From contig CP012157.1 in NCBI GenBank assembly GCA_001602455.1, positions 1,049,733 to 1,113,732 on the forward strand: a DNA stretch of 64,000 bases, in the 5' to 3' direction. The notes under the pieces are model-generated. The model saw only the letters and a list, made by a program, of their open reading frames with translations, did not search any database and was not told where the DNA came from. Within the stretch, counting starts at the first letter, position 1, and each line of letters opens with the position of its first letter. Source of the stretch: Betaproteobacteria bacterium UKL13-2 (GTDB lineage: Bacteria; Pseudomonadota; Gammaproteobacteria; Burkholderiales; Usitatibacteraceae). The position numbers and the translations under genes are program-made. Below, piece by piece: positions 25,260 to 35,190 of this stretch.

Positions 25260-25544
25260 TCAGGCGTCTGGGAGCCGCGAAAATGCGATGTAAGTTTCAC
25301 TCGTCTCAATCAACTTCGCATCAACAAAGCGAACGTTTGCACCGGGCGGACCATTGTGGCACCACGCCACCAGACGATCCACGGCCGCCTCGTCCCCCTG
25401 TAGAAGACTTTCGACACTGCCGTCTGACAGATTTCGCACCCAACCGGTGACATCAAGCGCTTGCGCGACAAGGCGCATGGACTCGCGGAAGCCAACGCCT
25501 TGCACGCGACCGGTGATTAATAGATGCACTGAAATTAGCTTCAT
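25260..25544 (-). CDS. acyP: acylphosphatase
   Basis: This 94-residue enzyme hydrolyses acyl phosphates. It shows the full signature: [20 protein letters not shown] with the catalytic Arg, then [12 protein letters not shown] with the catalytic Asn. Length is typical. Its ATG overlaps the stop of the release-factor-like gene upstream by 4 bp, so they are translated together. It is convergent with cioB, 22 bp apart. Confidence 0.93.
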   Translation of the reverse strand: MKLISVHLLITGRVQGVGFRESMRLVAQALDVTGWVRNLSDGSVESLLQGDEAAVDRLVAWCHNGPPGANVRFVDAKLIETSETYIAFSRLPDA

Positions 25545-25897
25545 TCGTCTGCCTTGATTGTTTTGCTACGAGTCGTCTTGACCACGGCCCGCGTTTTTTT
25601 CTCGCCAATGCGTCGCTCTTTTGCGGCGCGGGTTGGTTTGGTCGCCAAACGTGTTTTGGGGACATGGTTAAGACGCTTGAGCTTCTGAATCAGGCGCGTA
25701 AAGGCAATCTCTTTGTTGCGAAATTGCGAGGGTGAGTCTTGGGCGATCACCACCACACCTGAAGGAGCATGCGTGAGGCGAATCGCAGAGTTAGTCTTGT
25801 TGACATGTTGGCCGCCGGGGCCGGACGCGCGAAATACATCAATTCGCACCTCTGTTTCGAGTGTGGCGCGGTCAATTGAGTAAGGTGGTTGCGTCAT
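25541..25897 (-). CDS. peptide chain release factor-like protein (GGQ, ribosome rescue)
   Basis: The 118-residue protein has the catalytic GGQ at 28-30 in [20 protein letters not shown] and a basic tail ([20 protein letters not shown]). It has no stop-codon recognition domain. That is the plan of ArfB/YaeJ-like factors, which hydrolyse peptidyl-tRNA on stalled ribosomes. It lacks the insert between the GGQ part and the GVVVIA strand seen in E. coli ArfB, so it may belong to another release-factor-like subgroup. It is cotranscribed with acyP. Confidence 0.82.
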   Translation of the reverse strand: MTQPPYSIDRATLETEVRIDVFRASGPGGQHVNKTNSAIRLTHAPSGVVVIAQDSPSQFRNKEIAFTRLIQKLKRLNHVPKTRLATKPTRAAKERRIGEKKTRAVVKTTRSKTIKADE

Positions 25898-26094
25898 TCT
25901 GGCTTTGGAAGCCAGAGGGCACCGGCGATACTTCCAAGCAATATGGCTAGGAAAAAATCGAGAGCGCCCATAGCTTCATGATTGAGAACGCTGTCACAGC
26001 ATTCATGTCATCTTGATATGCGTATGTTGAGCGATGAGAGCCGCATCTGTTTACCGGATTCGACGCTTCGCCCCTTGCTCTTGGACCGAATGCG

Positions 26095-28224
26095 TCATTT
26101 GATACGCATCCCTGGAACCGCACCAGAATCGGGAGCCAACAGGTAGATGCTGGTGCCATCCCCGGCCGCCAAAACCATGCCCTGCGATTCGCCGAATCGC
26201 ATCTTGCGCGGCGCGAGGTTCGCCACCATTACGGTGAGTCGGCCAATGAGCTGTTTCGGGCTATACGCCGAGCGGATACCTGCGAATACTTGGCGCTGCT
26301 CAATGCCCAAGTCAAGCGTCAGACGTAGCAACTTGTCTGCTTCTTCAACATACTCTGCGTCGATAATTTTTGCGACCCGCAAATCGATGCGACCGAAGTC
26401 GTCAATCGAAATCGTTTCCGCGATCGGCTGAATGATAATTGGCTTCGGTGCTTCAACCGGTTGTAACGCAAACTCGGTCGACTGCGGCGCCTCGTCGTTC
26501 GCGGGGGCAGGAGCAGTTTTTGTTTTGCCTAGCGTCGTTGCGGCCGGAACATCCTTGGGCGCGTCCAGCAAGGCGTCGATTTGTTTGGGGTCGATGCGAG
26601 ACATCAAGTGCTTGTAAGGGTTTATCTTGTGGTCAGCGGGAAGCAGACGCTTCGTGTCAGACCAATCATAACCTTTTACGTTGAGAAATGCAGCGGCATC
26701 GGCAGCGAGGTTCGGCAAGATTGGTGCGAGGTATGCGGTCAACAGATGAAACGCGTTGATGATGATCGAACATGCCTTATGTAGCACCGCGCTGTTGTCA
26801 TCACTCTTCGCCAGCTCCCACGGTTTTTCGGTGTCAACGAAACCATTCACCATATCGGCGAGCTCCATGATACGCCGTACCGCTTTGCCAAACTCGCGAC
26901 CATCGTAGAGCGCCGCCATTTCGTCTGAGGCACCGATAATGGTCGCAATCACGCTCTGCTTTGCGTCAACTTTGAGCAATCTGCCGTCGAACTTTTTGTG
27001 CAAGAAGCCTGCGGCGCGGCTTGCGATATTGATGTACTTGCCAATTAAGTCTGCGTTGACGCGGGCAAGGAAGTCATCGGGATTGAAATCGAGATCTTCG
27101 ACACGGTCATTTAGCTTGGCGGCAATGTAGTAGCGCAGCCATTCTGTGTTTAGCTTGAGGTCTAAGTATTTTGTCGGCGTCGGGCCAAAACCGCGCGACT
27201 TGGAAAGTTTTTCACCGGTGACTTGCAAGAAGCCATGCACAAACACATTGTTCGGCTTCTTGCGACCGGCAAAGTGGAGCATCGCAGGCCAGAACAACGT
27301 ATGGAAGTAAACAATATCTTTACCGATGAAGTGATACTGCTCGACCTTCTCGTCGGCAAGAAAAGTCTCGAAATCACGCGGCTCACCATTAGCTTTTGCA
27401 CCGCCAGCCGCGAAGTAGGCTTTGAGACTGGCCAGATATCCGACCGGAGCATCGAGCCAGACATAGAAAAACTTGCCCGGCGCATCGGGAATGTCGATAC
27501 CAAAGTAGGGTGCGTCACGCGAGATGTCCCAGTCGTTAAGATTTTTACCGTCATCGCCAAGCCATTCAGCGAGCTTGTTTTTGACTTCCGACTGCAACGG
27601 CGTTTCTTTTACCCACTTTTGCAGGAACGATACGCATCGCTTGTCAGATAGCTTGAAAAACAAATGCTCAGACGACTTCATGATGGGCGTCGCACCCGTT
27701 AGAACCGAGTACGGATTCTTGAGCTCTGCCGGCGTGTACACCGCACCACACGCCTCACATGAATCGCCATATTGATCTTTTGCGCCGCACTTTGGACATT
27801 CGCCCTTGATGAAGCGGTCCGCCAAAAACATTTGCTTGACCGGGTCGAAAAACTGCTCAATTTCGCGCGAGACGATGAGTTTGTTTGCCTTCAGTTTTTT
27901 GTAAATTGTCTGCGCAAGCTCGATATTTTCAGGTGAATGCGTCGAATGCCAGAAGTCGAAGCTGATGTGAAACTGCGGCCACTGCGCGATGTGCTCAGCG
28001 GCGACTTTTGCCACCAGCGCCTCGGGTGTGATCCCTTGTTTTTCGGCGTTCAGCATGATTGGCGCACCATGCGTGTCATCGGCGCAAACAAAGTGCACTT
28101 GATGTCCTTGCATCCGTTGGAATCGCACCCAGATATCAGCTTGGATGTACTCCATCATATGGCCGATATGGAATCCGCCGTTGGCGTAGGGAAGGGCAGT
28201 GGTGACGAATAGTTTGCGTTGCAT
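26095..28224 (-). CDS. metG: methionyl-tRNA synthetase
   Basis: MetG charges tRNA-Met. The protein (709 residues from 28224) has the class I HIGH motif in [21 protein letters not shown] zinc-knuckle domain has four cysteines ([18 protein letters not shown]), and the KMSKS motif reads KLSKSRGF. An anticodon-binding helical domain follows. The C-terminus carries an EMAP/Trbp-type tRNA-binding dimerisation domain ([14 protein letters not shown] ... [18 protein letters not shown]). A linker rich in Ala/Pro/Lys joins the two. Start: [13 protein letters not shown] at 28224, or MPPPMQRK at 28236; the longer open frame upstream is not family-like. Confidence 0.95.
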   Translation of the reverse strand: MQRKLFVTTALPYANGGFHIGHMMEYIQADIWVRFQRMQGHQVHFVCADDTHGAPIMLNAEKQGITPEALVAKVAAEHIAQWPQFHISFDFWHSTHSPENIELAQTIYKKLKANKLIVSREIEQFFDPVKQMFLADRFIKGECPKCGAKDQYGDSCEACGAVYTPAELKNPYSVLTGATPIMKSSEHLFFKLSDKRCVSFLQKWVKETPLQSEVKNKLAEWLGDDGKNLNDWDISRDAPYFGIDIPDAPGKFFYVWLDAPVGYLASLKAYFAAGGAKANGEPRDFETFLADEKVEQYHFIGKDIVYFHTLFWPAMLHFAGRKKPNNVFVHGFLQVTGEKLSKSRGFGPTPTKYLDLKLNTEWLRYYIAAKLNDRVEDLDFNPDDFLARVNADLIGKYINIASRAAGFLHKKFDGRLLKVDAKQSVIATIIGASDEMAALYDGREFGKAVRRIMELADMVNGFVDTEKPWELAKSDDNSAVLHKACSIIINAFHLLTAYLAPILPNLAADAAAFLNVKGYDWSDTKRLLPADHKINPYKHLMSRIDPKQIDALLDAPKDVPAATTLGKTKTAPAPANDEAPQSTEFALQPVEAPKPIIIQPIAETISIDDFGRIDLRVAKIIDAEYVEEADKLLRLTLDLGIEQRQVFAGIRSAYSPKQLIGRLTVMVANLAPRKMRFGESQGMVLAAGDGTSIYLLAPDSGAVPGMRIK

Positions 28225-28413
28225 GGGCGGAGGCATTCGGATCAAGGCGTCGGGGCAATCGTAGGCGCGAACGTAGGGTACGGCACCACACCACGCGCCA
28301 AATTCGGCAGTCGCGAAAATTGGCAACTAAATTGGCGACTAAATTTTTAGTTTATTTTTGAAGTGCGATTGTATCAAGCTCACCTCGGTAAAGATACCTA
28401 ATCCAAGCCGTTG

Positions 28414-28476
28414 CTCGCCTGAATACTTCGTGGGCGTGCGTTCGACAGCGGGTGACTCATGAAATCTTCAGACTAG
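28414..28476. repeat. family A repeat, short copy A3
   Basis: This 63-bp copy runs from CTCG-CCTGAATACTTCGTGG to CATGAAATCTTCAGA-CTAG, i.e. two terminal repeats in inverted orientation around a short core (GCGTGCGTTCGACAGCGGGT). The 230-bp internal part of the long copies is missing. It sits in the 300-bp gap between metG and apbC. Confidence 0.75.
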
Positions 28477-28520
28477 GCGGCATTGCCGATAAAATAGCGA
28501 CATGGCCCGAAGGAATGAAT

Positions 28521-29609
28521 ATGAGTGTCACCACTGAACAAATCCAAAATGCGTTGCGCGAGTTAATTGATCCGGTGACGGAGCAAAACTATGTCGAAAG
28601 CAAGTCGGCAAAAAACATCATTGTTGATGGCGCGAAGGTGTCGTTGGAAATCGCACTGGGGTATCCTGCAAAGAGTGTGATCGAAACCGTTCGGAAGCAA
28701 GTTGTTGAGCGTCTATCGGCACTAGATGGTGTTGAGCATATCGCAGCAAACGTGTATTCGCGCATCGTCTCTCACAGCGCGCAGCGCGGCGTTAAGCTAA
28801 ATCCAAATATTAAAAACATCATTGCCGTCGCGTCGGGTAAGGGTGGCGTTGGCAAATCGACAACAGCGGTGAATCTTGCCTTGGCGCTGGCCGCAGAGGG
28901 GGCTGTGGTCGGCATGTTGGACGCCGACATCTACGGCCCTTCGCAGCCAACGATGCTGGGAATCACTGGCCGCCCGCAGTCGAAGGACGGCAAAACCATG
29001 GAGGCGATGGAAGGCCACGGAATTCAAGCGATGAGTGTTGGTTTTCTCATCGATCCTGAGACGCCGATGGTATGGCGCGGCCCGATGGTGACACAGGCGC
29101 TGGAACAATTGCTCAACGAAACGCGCTGGCACAATCTTGACTACTTGGTGATTGATTTGCCACCGGGAACGGGGGACATTCAGTTGACGCTCGCCCAAAA
29201 GGTTCCTGTGACTGGCGCCGTGATCGTCACCACACCGCAGGATATTGCACTGCTCGATGCACGCAAAGGCTTGAAGATGTTTGAAAAAGTCGGCGTGCCA
29301 ATCATCGGTATTGTTGAAAACATGGCGATGCATACCTGCTCCAATTGCGGGCACACTGAACATATCTTTGGTGAAGGCGGTGGTGGCCGTATGGCGTCTG
29401 ATTACAACGTCGAATTGCTGGGGTCTTTGCCGCTTGATATCAAGATTCGCGAGATGGCAGACAGCGGCAAGCCAACGGTGGTGTCCGATCCTGAAGGCAC
29501 GGCATCAATGATCTACAAGTCTATCGCGCGAAAATGCGCCGCCAAGATTGCCAAACAGTCGCAGGATCGTTCAGCGATTTTCCCCAAGATTGTCATTCAA
29601 AACACCTGA
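28521..29609 (+). CDS. apbC: iron-sulfur cluster carrier protein (Mrp/ApbC family)
   Basis: This P-loop ATPase (362 residues) carries and delivers Fe-S clusters. Domains: an N-terminal MIP18-like part (LRELIDPVTEQNYVES), the deviant Walker A SGKGGVGKSTTAVNLALAL, Walker B-like DYLVIDLPPGTGD, and the cluster-binding CxxC in HTCSNCGHTEHIFGEGGG. Start 28521 is chosen over ATG 28515 because AAGGA at 28510-28514 is correctly spaced only from 28521. The gene is followed at 15 bp by the TPR gene. Confidence 0.94.
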   Translation: MSVTTEQIQNALRELIDPVTEQNYVESKSAKNIIVDGAKVSLEIALGYPAKSVIETVRKQVVERLSALDGVEHIAANVYSRIVSHSAQRGVKLNPNIKNIIAVASGKGGVGKSTTAVNLALALAAEGAVVGMLDADIYGPSQPTMLGITGRPQSKDGKTMEAMEGHGIQAMSVGFLIDPETPMVWRGPMVTQALEQLLNETRWHNLDYLVIDLPPGTGDIQLTLAQKVPVTGAVIVTTPQDIALLDARKGLKMFEKVGVPIIGIVENMAMHTCSNCGHTEHIFGEGGGGRMASDYNVELLGSLPLDIKIREMADSGKPTVVSDPEGTASMIYKSIARKCAAKIAKQSQDRSAIFPKIVIQNT

Positions 29610-29624
29610 GCGATCTTCGTCGTC

Positions 29625-30125
29625 ATGTGCGCCAACGTCTCCGCCGATATTGATCGTGCGATATGGCTTCGTAAGTCGGGCCAGCACACGGCGGCACTCG
29701 CGATCTTGCTCGATCTCTTGAAAGTCGCGCCGACCGATGCAAGGCTTAATTACGAAATTGCATGCACCTATGACCCGCAGGGGTTGGAAACGGATGCAAT
29801 TCCTTTTTACGAGCGAGCGCTTGAGCTCGGGCTTTCTGCTACAGACCGTTGCGGTGCATTGTTGGGGCTTGGTAGTTCCTACCGATGTGCTGAACAGTAT
29901 GCAGACGCAGTCCGAACCCTAGAGCGCGGCGGTGTCGAGTACCCTGAAGCGCCAGAGTTCGATGTTTTTTTGGCGTTGGCGTTGTACAACATGGGCGAGT
30001 ATCGTCGATCAACGCAGTTGTTGCTCAACCACATCGCCAAGTTTCCGGGAAGTGATCGTATCGCGCAGTTTCAGCGGGCGATTCACTACTATGCGGCTCA
30101 ACCCGATCCGCCGTATGAGGGGTAG
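29625..30125 (+). CDS. tetratricopeptide-repeat protein
   Basis: This 166-residue soluble protein is made of about four TPR units. Typical motifs are LNYEIACTYDPQGLETDAIP followed by FYERALELGL, and LLGLGSSYRCAEQYADAVRT followed by LERG. It has no signal peptide. TPRs mediate protein binding. Similar small TPR proteins are common in Burkholderiales but have no assigned role. It is 15 bp after apbC and 2 bp before the DUF1330 gene, so it is in the same transcript. Confidence 0.8.
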   Translation: MCANVSADIDRAIWLRKSGQHTAALAILLDLLKVAPTDARLNYEIACTYDPQGLETDAIPFYERALELGLSATDRCGALLGLGSSYRCAEQYADAVRTLERGGVEYPEAPEFDVFLALALYNMGEYRRSTQLLLNHIAKFPGSDRIAQFQRAIHYYAAQPDPPYEG

Positions 30126-30127
30126 TA

Positions 30128-30424
30128 ATGCCTGCGTATTACGTCGGAACAATTCAGGTCACGAATGTCGAAATCTGGCAGCAATATGTCAGCCAGGTTG
30201 GCGCGACCATCGAGGCATATGGCGGGGAAGTTATGTTTCGTGGCACTCGGGATAGTGGTCCCCTTCCCGCAGTCAGATCTGGTAGCCGGCTGATTGTTGT
30301 GCTGCGATTCGTCGATGAAGGCGCAGCGAGTCGTTGGCATGAGTCAGCCGACTACCAGCGGCTGGTACCGCTTCGTGACGCCGGTGCGGAGGTCAGCCTT
30401 ATGCTCTACTCGGGAGCGACTTAA
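30128..30424 (+). CDS. DUF1330 family protein
   Basis: The 98-residue protein is a dimeric alpha+beta barrel member of DUF1330: AYYVGTIQVTNVEIWQQYVS, then AYGGEVMFRGTRDSGPLPA, a beta strand (RLIVVLRFVDEGAASRWHES) and ADYQRLVPLRDAGAEV. The fold is ferredoxin-like and related to EthD/ABM monooxygenases. No reaction is established. It starts 2 bp after the TPR gene. Confidence 0.85.
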   Translation: MPAYYVGTIQVTNVEIWQQYVSQVGATIEAYGGEVMFRGTRDSGPLPAVRSGSRLIVVLRFVDEGAASRWHESADYQRLVPLRDAGAEVSLMLYSGAT

Positions 30425-30485
30425 CACCCGCGTTTGCTAAAATGGTGGTTGATTTCCTAATCACAGAAACGAAAGACAACACGCG

Positions 30486-31052
30486 ATGAGTATCAAGAGC
30501 GACAAGTGGATTCGGCGCATGGCGGAAGCGCACGGCATGATCGAGCCGTTTGAAGCGGGGCAGGTTCGAGAAGCAAATGGCCATCGGATCGTTAGCTACG
30601 GAACATCGAGCTACGGCTACGATATTCGGTGTTCGAACGAATTCAAATTGTTTACGAATTTGAACTCAACCATTGTTGACCCAAAGAACTTTGATCCGAA
30701 TTCGTTTGTCGACATCAATGCTGATTACTGCATCATCCCGCCGAATTCATTTGCGCTGGCCAGAACGGTCGAATACTTCCGCATCCCGCGCAATGTACTG
30801 ACCATTTGCTTAGGAAAATCGACTTATGCGCGGTGCGGCATTATCGTCAACGTCACTCCGTTTGAGCCGGAGTGGGAAGGTTATGTCACGCTGGAGTTTT
30901 CGAACACGACGCCGTTGCCTGCAAAAATTTACGCCAATGAAGGGGTGGCGCAGGTACTGTTCTTTGAAAGTGACGAAGTCTGCGAGACCTCTTACAAGGA
31001 CCGCGGTGGAAAGTATCAGGGCCAGAAGGGCGTGACGCTGCCAAAGATGTAG
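30486..31052 (+). CDS. dcd: dCTP deaminase
   Basis: Dcd deaminates dCTP to dUTP, feeding dTMP synthesis. The 188-residue chain has the trimeric dUTPase-like fold with [20 protein letters not shown], then [20 protein letters not shown] and [15 protein letters not shown]. Ser and Arg of the KSTYAR motif and the Glu of TLEFSN are the catalytic set. It ends [13 protein letters not shown], as is typical. A TAAAAT element about 50 bp upstream could be its own -10 box. Confidence 0.95.
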   Translation: MSIKSDKWIRRMAEAHGMIEPFEAGQVREANGHRIVSYGTSSYGYDIRCSNEFKLFTNLNSTIVDPKNFDPNSFVDINADYCIIPPNSFALARTVEYFRIPRNVLTICLGKSTYARCGIIVNVTPFEPEWEGYVTLEFSNTTPLPAKIYANEGVAQVLFFESDEVCETSYKDRGGKYQGQKGVTLPKM

Positions 31053-31248
31053 CATCTGGCTACTGCGCAACCTAATGGCGTCGTTCTCGCTTGTTTGCTC
31101 CTCACCGTATTACCCCATACGGTTGCGTCGCGCACTGCGCTGCGGCCTCGCCCTTAGGTCGCTCGCTACGCCATCTGCAATCGTCTTACGCGGCGACGGT
31201 GAAGAGCCGTCGTGCACTCGTTACCTCTCTTTCTTGCACCTACCCTAA

Positions 31249-32643
31249 ATGACCATCCGCTCCCGTTTTGCTCCCAGCCCTACCGGCTACCTCCACATTG
31301 GCGGTGCCCGCACTGCATTGTATGCGTGGGCATTTGCCCGGCGCTACGGTGGCACCTTCATTTTGCGTATTGAGGACACTGATGTGGAGCGTTCCACACC
31401 GGAGGCAGTCCAAGCCATTCTTGATGGCATGCAGTGGCTGGGTTTGACGCCGGACGAAGGTCCGTTCTATCAGATGCGCCGGATGGCCCGATATAAGGAG
31501 GCAATCGACACGATGTTAGCTGCCGGTAGCGCGTACCATTGTTATATGTCGGCGGCTGAACTGGATCGGTTGCGTGAGGCGCAGCGTGCCCGCGGAGATA
31601 AACCGCGCTACGACGGGACTTGGCGTCCCGAGCCGGGAAAAATCTTGCCACCGATCCCGGCAGATGTTCAGCCGGTCGTACGTTTCCGCAACCCCGAGGG
31701 CGGCATGGTCGCTTGGGTTGACGCGGTCAAAGGGCGCATTGAAATTGCCAACATGGAACTTGATGATCTTGTCATTGCCCGCGCCGACGGCACGCCTACC
31801 TATAATTTTTGTGTCTGTGTCGACGACTGGGACATGAAAATCACTCATGTCATTCGCGGCGATGATCACGTCAACAACACCCCCCGTCAGATCAATATTC
31901 TGCAAGCGCTTGGTGCGGAGGTTCCGGTGTATGCGCACCTGTCCATGATTCTTGGTGACGATGGGCAAAAACTATCAAAACGCCACGGCGCTGTCTCGGT
32001 AATGGAATACCCGGCGAACGGCTACGTACGCGACGCTGTACTGAACTACCTCGCACGATTGGGCTGGTCACATGGTGACGATGAAGTGTTTTCGATGGCG
32101 CAGTTTTGCGAGTGGTTTGATCTGGACCACATTACCCCATCGGCGGCGCAATTCAATACCGAGAAATTGAATTGGTTGAACCAAGAATATTTGAAGAAGA
32201 TGGATGGTGAAGCGTTAGGCGCTGCGCTCGCACCGTTTCTCTTGCAAGCCGGGCTCGATGTGACGCATGGCCCACCGGTGGCGAAAGTGGCTGAGTTATT
32301 GCGTGATCGGGCACCAACTCTTGTTGAAATGGCGGCGCAAGCGCACTATTTCTATCAGCGACCGATGATCGATTTGGCGCTGCTCGCACAACATTTGGTC
32401 GCTCCGGCGACCCCCGCGATTCGCTCTTTGGCGGAGCAGTTGAAATCGATTTCGTGGTCGAAAGCGGATATTAGCGTCGCGATCAAAGCAGAAGTGTCGC
32501 AGGCTGGGTTAAAAATGCCGCAATTGATGATGCCGCTCCGGGTGCTTCTCACCGGGCAGACGCAGACGCCGGGAGTGGACGCTGTAATTGATGTTCTCGG
32601 GCGGGATGAAGTAATCGCACGTTTAGCCGCGAATTTGCCGTAG
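31249..32643 (+). CDS. gltX: glutamyl-tRNA synthetase
   Basis: This 464-residue class I synthetase charges tRNA-Glu. The HIGH region is [20 protein letters not shown], the KMSKS equivalent is [14 protein letters not shown], and the anticodon-binding helical domain follows. Length is normal for non-split bacterial GltX. A tRNA-Glu gene lies about 180 bp downstream. The 196-bp gap upstream has a small hairpin (ACCGTAT...ATACGGT, 31104-31123) without a T-run. Confidence 0.95.
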   Translation: MTIRSRFAPSPTGYLHIGGARTALYAWAFARRYGGTFILRIEDTDVERSTPEAVQAILDGMQWLGLTPDEGPFYQMRRMARYKEAIDTMLAAGSAYHCYMSAAELDRLREAQRARGDKPRYDGTWRPEPGKILPPIPADVQPVVRFRNPEGGMVAWVDAVKGRIEIANMELDDLVIARADGTPTYNFCVCVDDWDMKITHVIRGDDHVNNTPRQINILQALGAEVPVYAHLSMILGDDGQKLSKRHGAVSVMEYPANGYVRDAVLNYLARLGWSHGDDEVFSMAQFCEWFDLDHITPSAAQFNTEKLNWLNQEYLKKMDGEALGAALAPFLLQAGLDVTHGPPVAKVAELLRDRAPTLVEMAAQAHYFYQRPMIDLALLAQHLVAPATPAIRSLAEQLKSISWSKADISVAIKAEVSQAGLKMPQLMMPLRVLLTGQTQTPGVDAVIDVLGRDEVIARLAANLP

Positions 32644-32673
32644 AGGGCGCAATCCCCACGGTTTTTCTGGGCT

Positions 32674-32702
32674 TTGCAAGCGCGCCCGCTTCCGGCTATA
32701 AT
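32674..32702 (+). promoter_or_regulatory. sigma-70 promoter of the tRNA operon
   Basis: TTGCAA (32674-32679) and TATAAT (32697-32702) are 17 bp apart, which is a near-consensus promoter. The tRNA-Ala gene begins 14 bp after the -10 box. Confidence 0.8.
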
Positions 32703-32716
32703 TGCGGTCTTTCCAA

Positions 32717-32792
<76 letters not shown>

Positions 32793-32824
32793 CAGAATTC
32801 GTAGCACCGTAGTACGACGATCCT

Positions 32825-32900
32825 GTCCCCATCGTCTAGCGGCCTAGGACATCGCCCTTTCACGGCGGTAACCGGGGTTCGAATCCCCGTGGGGACGCCA
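32825..32900 (+). tRNA. tRNA-Glu (TTC)
   Basis: This is a 76-nt cloverleaf. The acceptor GTCCCC.. pairs with ..GGGGAC, the anticodon loop is CTTTCAC with anticodon TTC, and the T-arm is CCGGG-GTTCGAAT-CCCCG. CCA is encoded. It lies 32 bp after tRNA-Ala, in the same transcript, and about 180 bp after gltX, whose product charges it. Confidence 0.95.
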
Positions 32901-32904
32901 AAAA

Positions 32905-32942
32905 ACAAAAACGCCCACCTTGTGTGGGCGTTTTTGTTTTTT
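32905..32942 (+). terminator. rho-independent terminator after tRNA-Glu
   Basis: ACGCCCAC (32911-32918) and GTGGGCGT (32924-32931) form an 8-bp stem that A and T runs extend on each side, followed by TTTTGTTTTTT. It closes the tRNA transcript. Confidence 0.9.
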
Positions 32943-33092
32943 GATGTTCCTACGTCGGAGCGAACCCCGCTGGGTTCGACTAAGCACATGCTGGGGGCAT
33001 GTGCTTGGACGCACGGTGTTGTTACCGCGCGGTCGCGGAGCGATGCCGGGATCGGCTAACGCGAGACTGGCACAATCCCCGAATGGGCTGTG

Positions 33093-33125
33093 CCACCTTG
33101 TGTGGGCGTTTTTGTTTTTTGATGT
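33093..33125 (+). repeat. 33-bp direct duplication of the tRNA terminator region
   Basis: The 33 bases 33093-33125 repeat 32915-32947 exactly (CCACCTTGTGTGGGCG, the T-run and GATGT), 178 bp further on. The left arm of the terminator hairpin is not included. Upstream of the second copy a new hairpin GGCACA...TGTGCC (33069-33094) can form. The 145 bp between the copies contains no gene. It looks like a duplication or insertion scar. Confidence 0.8.
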
Positions 33126-33244
33126 CGTCTACCTAGGAAACAATCCCCGTGGCATTCAGTGGTGAGTGCGCTGCGTATGTTGTCCGAGGCATTTGTGGTT
33201 TTTTGTCATCCCCCTTCTCCGCCCGGGCGACTGCTCGGCTCGGT

Positions 33245-33420
33245 TATAATTGCCGCGTCATCAGGGAGTAGCTTCACCCCGCAGTGGGTGGCTTGCATCA
33301 ACAGACTTGGCGCCCCGAGTTTTCAGGCGCTATGGTGCAAGCGGCATATGCTTAGCGAGACTTTTGGCTGCGTGAATCCATCATGCTGGTGGGGTTCATG
33401 TGGTCATCTGTCATCCACCG
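33245..33420 (+). ncRNA. yybP-ykoY manganese riboswitch
   Basis: Between a TATAAT box (33245-33250) and the GDT1-type gene lies a leader with the conserved yybP-ykoY pieces. The first is TCAGGGAGTAGCTT at about 33259 (consensus GGGGAGUAG). The second is GCGAGACTTTTGGC at about 33355 (consensus GAGACCUUUGCC). They are separated by a variable stem (GCGCC ... GGCGC). The class binds Mn(II) and turns on exporters of the TMEM165/GDT1 and MntP types. The position 15-80 bp before such a gene fits. Outer limits are approximate; the 3' part up to the start codon may form the switching hairpin. Confidence 0.8.
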
Positions 33421-33434
33421 GCTAGGGCATCTCG

Positions 33435-34013
33435 ATGGAATCACTTCTCGTTTCAACCGGCGTTGTTGCGCTTGCCGAAATCGGCGACAAAACGCAGTTG
33501 CTCGCCTTTATCCTCGCGGCACGTTTCAAGAAGCCGGTGCCAATTATTCTCGGCATCCTTGCGGCGACGCTCATCAATCATGGCCTCGCTGGCGCGCTTG
33601 GTGCTTGGATCACATCTGTGGTTAGCCCGGACATCATGCGCTGGGTGCTTGGCCTGTCTTTTCTCGCGATGGCTGCTTGGACGTTGATTCCCGACAAGAT
33701 TGAGGACGAAGAAACGCATATCGCGAAGAAGCTCGGTGTCTTCGGCGCAACTTTTGTGACGTTTTTCTTGGCAGAAATGGGCGACAAAACGCAGCTTGCC
33801 ACAGTGGCCCTTGCGGCGCACTACGCGGCCCCGCTTATGGTTATTGCCGGCACCACTCTGGGGATGTTGATCGCCGATGTGCCAGCGGTGTTTATTGGCA
33901 ACAAATTCGCGGCGAAGATTCCGATGAAATTAGTACATGGAGTCGCTGCGGCCATTTTTGCCGCAATGGGTGTACTCACGCTAATCGGCGCGGACAAACT
34001 CTTGACCTCGTAG
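33435..34013 (+). CDS. GDT1/TMEM165-family manganese exporter
   Basis: The 192-residue inner-membrane protein has six predicted helices and two copies of the UPF0016 signature ExGDKTQ: ALAEIGDKTQLLAFILAARF near the N-terminus and LAEMGDKTQLATVALAAHY in the second half. The glutamates form the cation site. Bacterial members (MneA) export Mn(II). The Mn riboswitch just upstream supports this. It probably guards against manganese overload. Confidence 0.9.
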   Translation: MESLLVSTGVVALAEIGDKTQLLAFILAARFKKPVPIILGILAATLINHGLAGALGAWITSVVSPDIMRWVLGLSFLAMAAWTLIPDKIEDEETHIAKKLGVFGATFVTFFLAEMGDKTQLATVALAAHYAAPLMVIAGTTLGMLIADVPAVFIGNKFAAKIPMKLVHGVAAAIFAAMGVLTLIGADKLLTS

Positions 34014-34024
34014 CAACATTTGCA

Positions 34025-34984
34025 TCATGACGCCTGCTGCGGGGGTGGTGCGTCGTGGTCACGATCGGGGCGACGCCAAGGGTCGATGTGGGTCATCAGG
34101 TTGAGCACCCGATGTCGCTTTAGTACGCGATCTCGCGCCATCACTGCGATGTCATGACCCGCCTCGACGGTGAGGTCCGCGTCAACCTCTAAATGCGCAT
34201 CCATCACGATCATGTCGCCCATCTTGCGGGTTCTAACATCGTGAACATTTCGCACCCCGGGCGTCTCAATTAACGTCGTGCGAATCGCTTCGACTTCAGC
34301 CTCGTTGACAGAGCGGTCCATTAGGTCGTGAAGTGCGTCCCAACCAAACTCCCAGCCCATTTTTGAGACCATAAAGCCCACAATAAGCGCGGCAATTGGG
34401 TCCAAGATGGGGAATCCGGCGAGGTTACCAATGATGCCAAGGCTCACCACTAATGAAGACGCCGCGTCAGAGCGTGCGTGCCAGGCGTTGGCGACCAACA
34501 TGCTTGATTTGACGCGCTTCGCGACTCTGAGCATGTACCGAAAAAGCACTTCTTTCGCGACGAGCGCACCGACCGCAACCCAGAGCGCAATGATGTGAAC
34601 TTGTTGAACGCTATCAGGATCTTCGAGTTTCCGAAAAGCTGACCAAAGCATTCCTATACCAACGCCCAACAATATAATTCCCAACGCGAGAGATGCCGCC
34701 GTTTCGAAACGCTGGTGCCCATATGGGTGATCTTCATCAGCGTCTTTTTGGCTATGGCGACTCGCAATTAGCACCACAAAGTCTGATACGAGGTCTGACA
34801 GCGAGTGGATGCCGTCGGCGATGAGCGCCTGCGATTTCGCCATCACCCCGATGCCAATTTGTGCGCAGGACAAGAACACGTTGACGCCGACGCTGACCCA
34901 TGTGCTACGCATCGACGCCGCTTGGCGCTCGGCGGGCGTATGGCTTGTGTCTTCTGGGTCGTCGAGGAACTGATTGTTATCCAT
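34025..34984 (-). CDS. cation diffusion facilitator (CDF) transporter
   Basis: This 319-residue metal/proton antiporter has six helices. Metal-site motifs are QALIADGIHSLSDLVSDFVV (helix 2, DxxSD) and NAWHARSDAASSLVVSLG (helix 5, HxxxD). The cytoplasmic domain is PGVRNVHDVRTRKMGDMIVM followed by DAHLEVD. In the helix 2/helix 5 code the DxxSD/HxxxD pair is found in Zn/Fe/Mn members, so the metal is open. It is convergent with the riboswitch-controlled Mn exporter (11 bp between stops). A shared manganese role is an inference from location only. Confidence 0.9.
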   Translation of the reverse strand: MDNNQFLDDPEDTSHTPAERQAASMRSTWVSVGVNVFLSCAQIGIGVMAKSQALIADGIHSLSDLVSDFVVLIASRHSQKDADEDHPYGHQRFETAASLALGIILLGVGIGMLWSAFRKLEDPDSVQQVHIIALWVAVGALVAKEVLFRYMLRVAKRVKSSMLVANAWHARSDAASSLVVSLGIIGNLAGFPILDPIAALIVGFMVSKMGWEFGWDALHDLMDRSVNEAEVEAIRTTLIETPGVRNVHDVRTRKMGDMIVMDAHLEVDADLTVEAGHDIAVMARDRVLKRHRVLNLMTHIDPWRRPDRDHDAPPPQQAS

Positions 34985-35190
34985 AGGGGAAATCGAGACG
35001 ATGGCGAGGAGACATTTGTTGAGTGGGTTAAGTGCGGATAAGTTTACGCCTCATCGCGGCAGTTTTAGCGTCAGCCGGGTGTTCGGCGAGCGTAATTTGC
35101 GCTTTTGTAGTGATCGTCGCGCAGTGCCTAAATCCGCAAGATAATGTTGGATCGCAATCTAACCTTGTTACTTTCTACGCCTCGACTTCT

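Noticed and set aside
25235-25260. Additional family A end at the cioB stop (TTAGCCTAGC...)
   Set aside because: Only the TAGCCT part and scattered bases match the terminal repeat, so the similarity may be chance.
25947-26159. Minus-strand open frame of 70 codons overlapping the metG end
   Set aside because: It overlaps the conserved C-terminal tRNA-binding domain of metG and has no recognisable features.
31104-31123. Hairpin ACCGTAT...ATACGGT between dcd and gltX as a terminator
   Set aside because: The stem is 7 bp and no T-run follows on either strand, so I did not call it a terminator.
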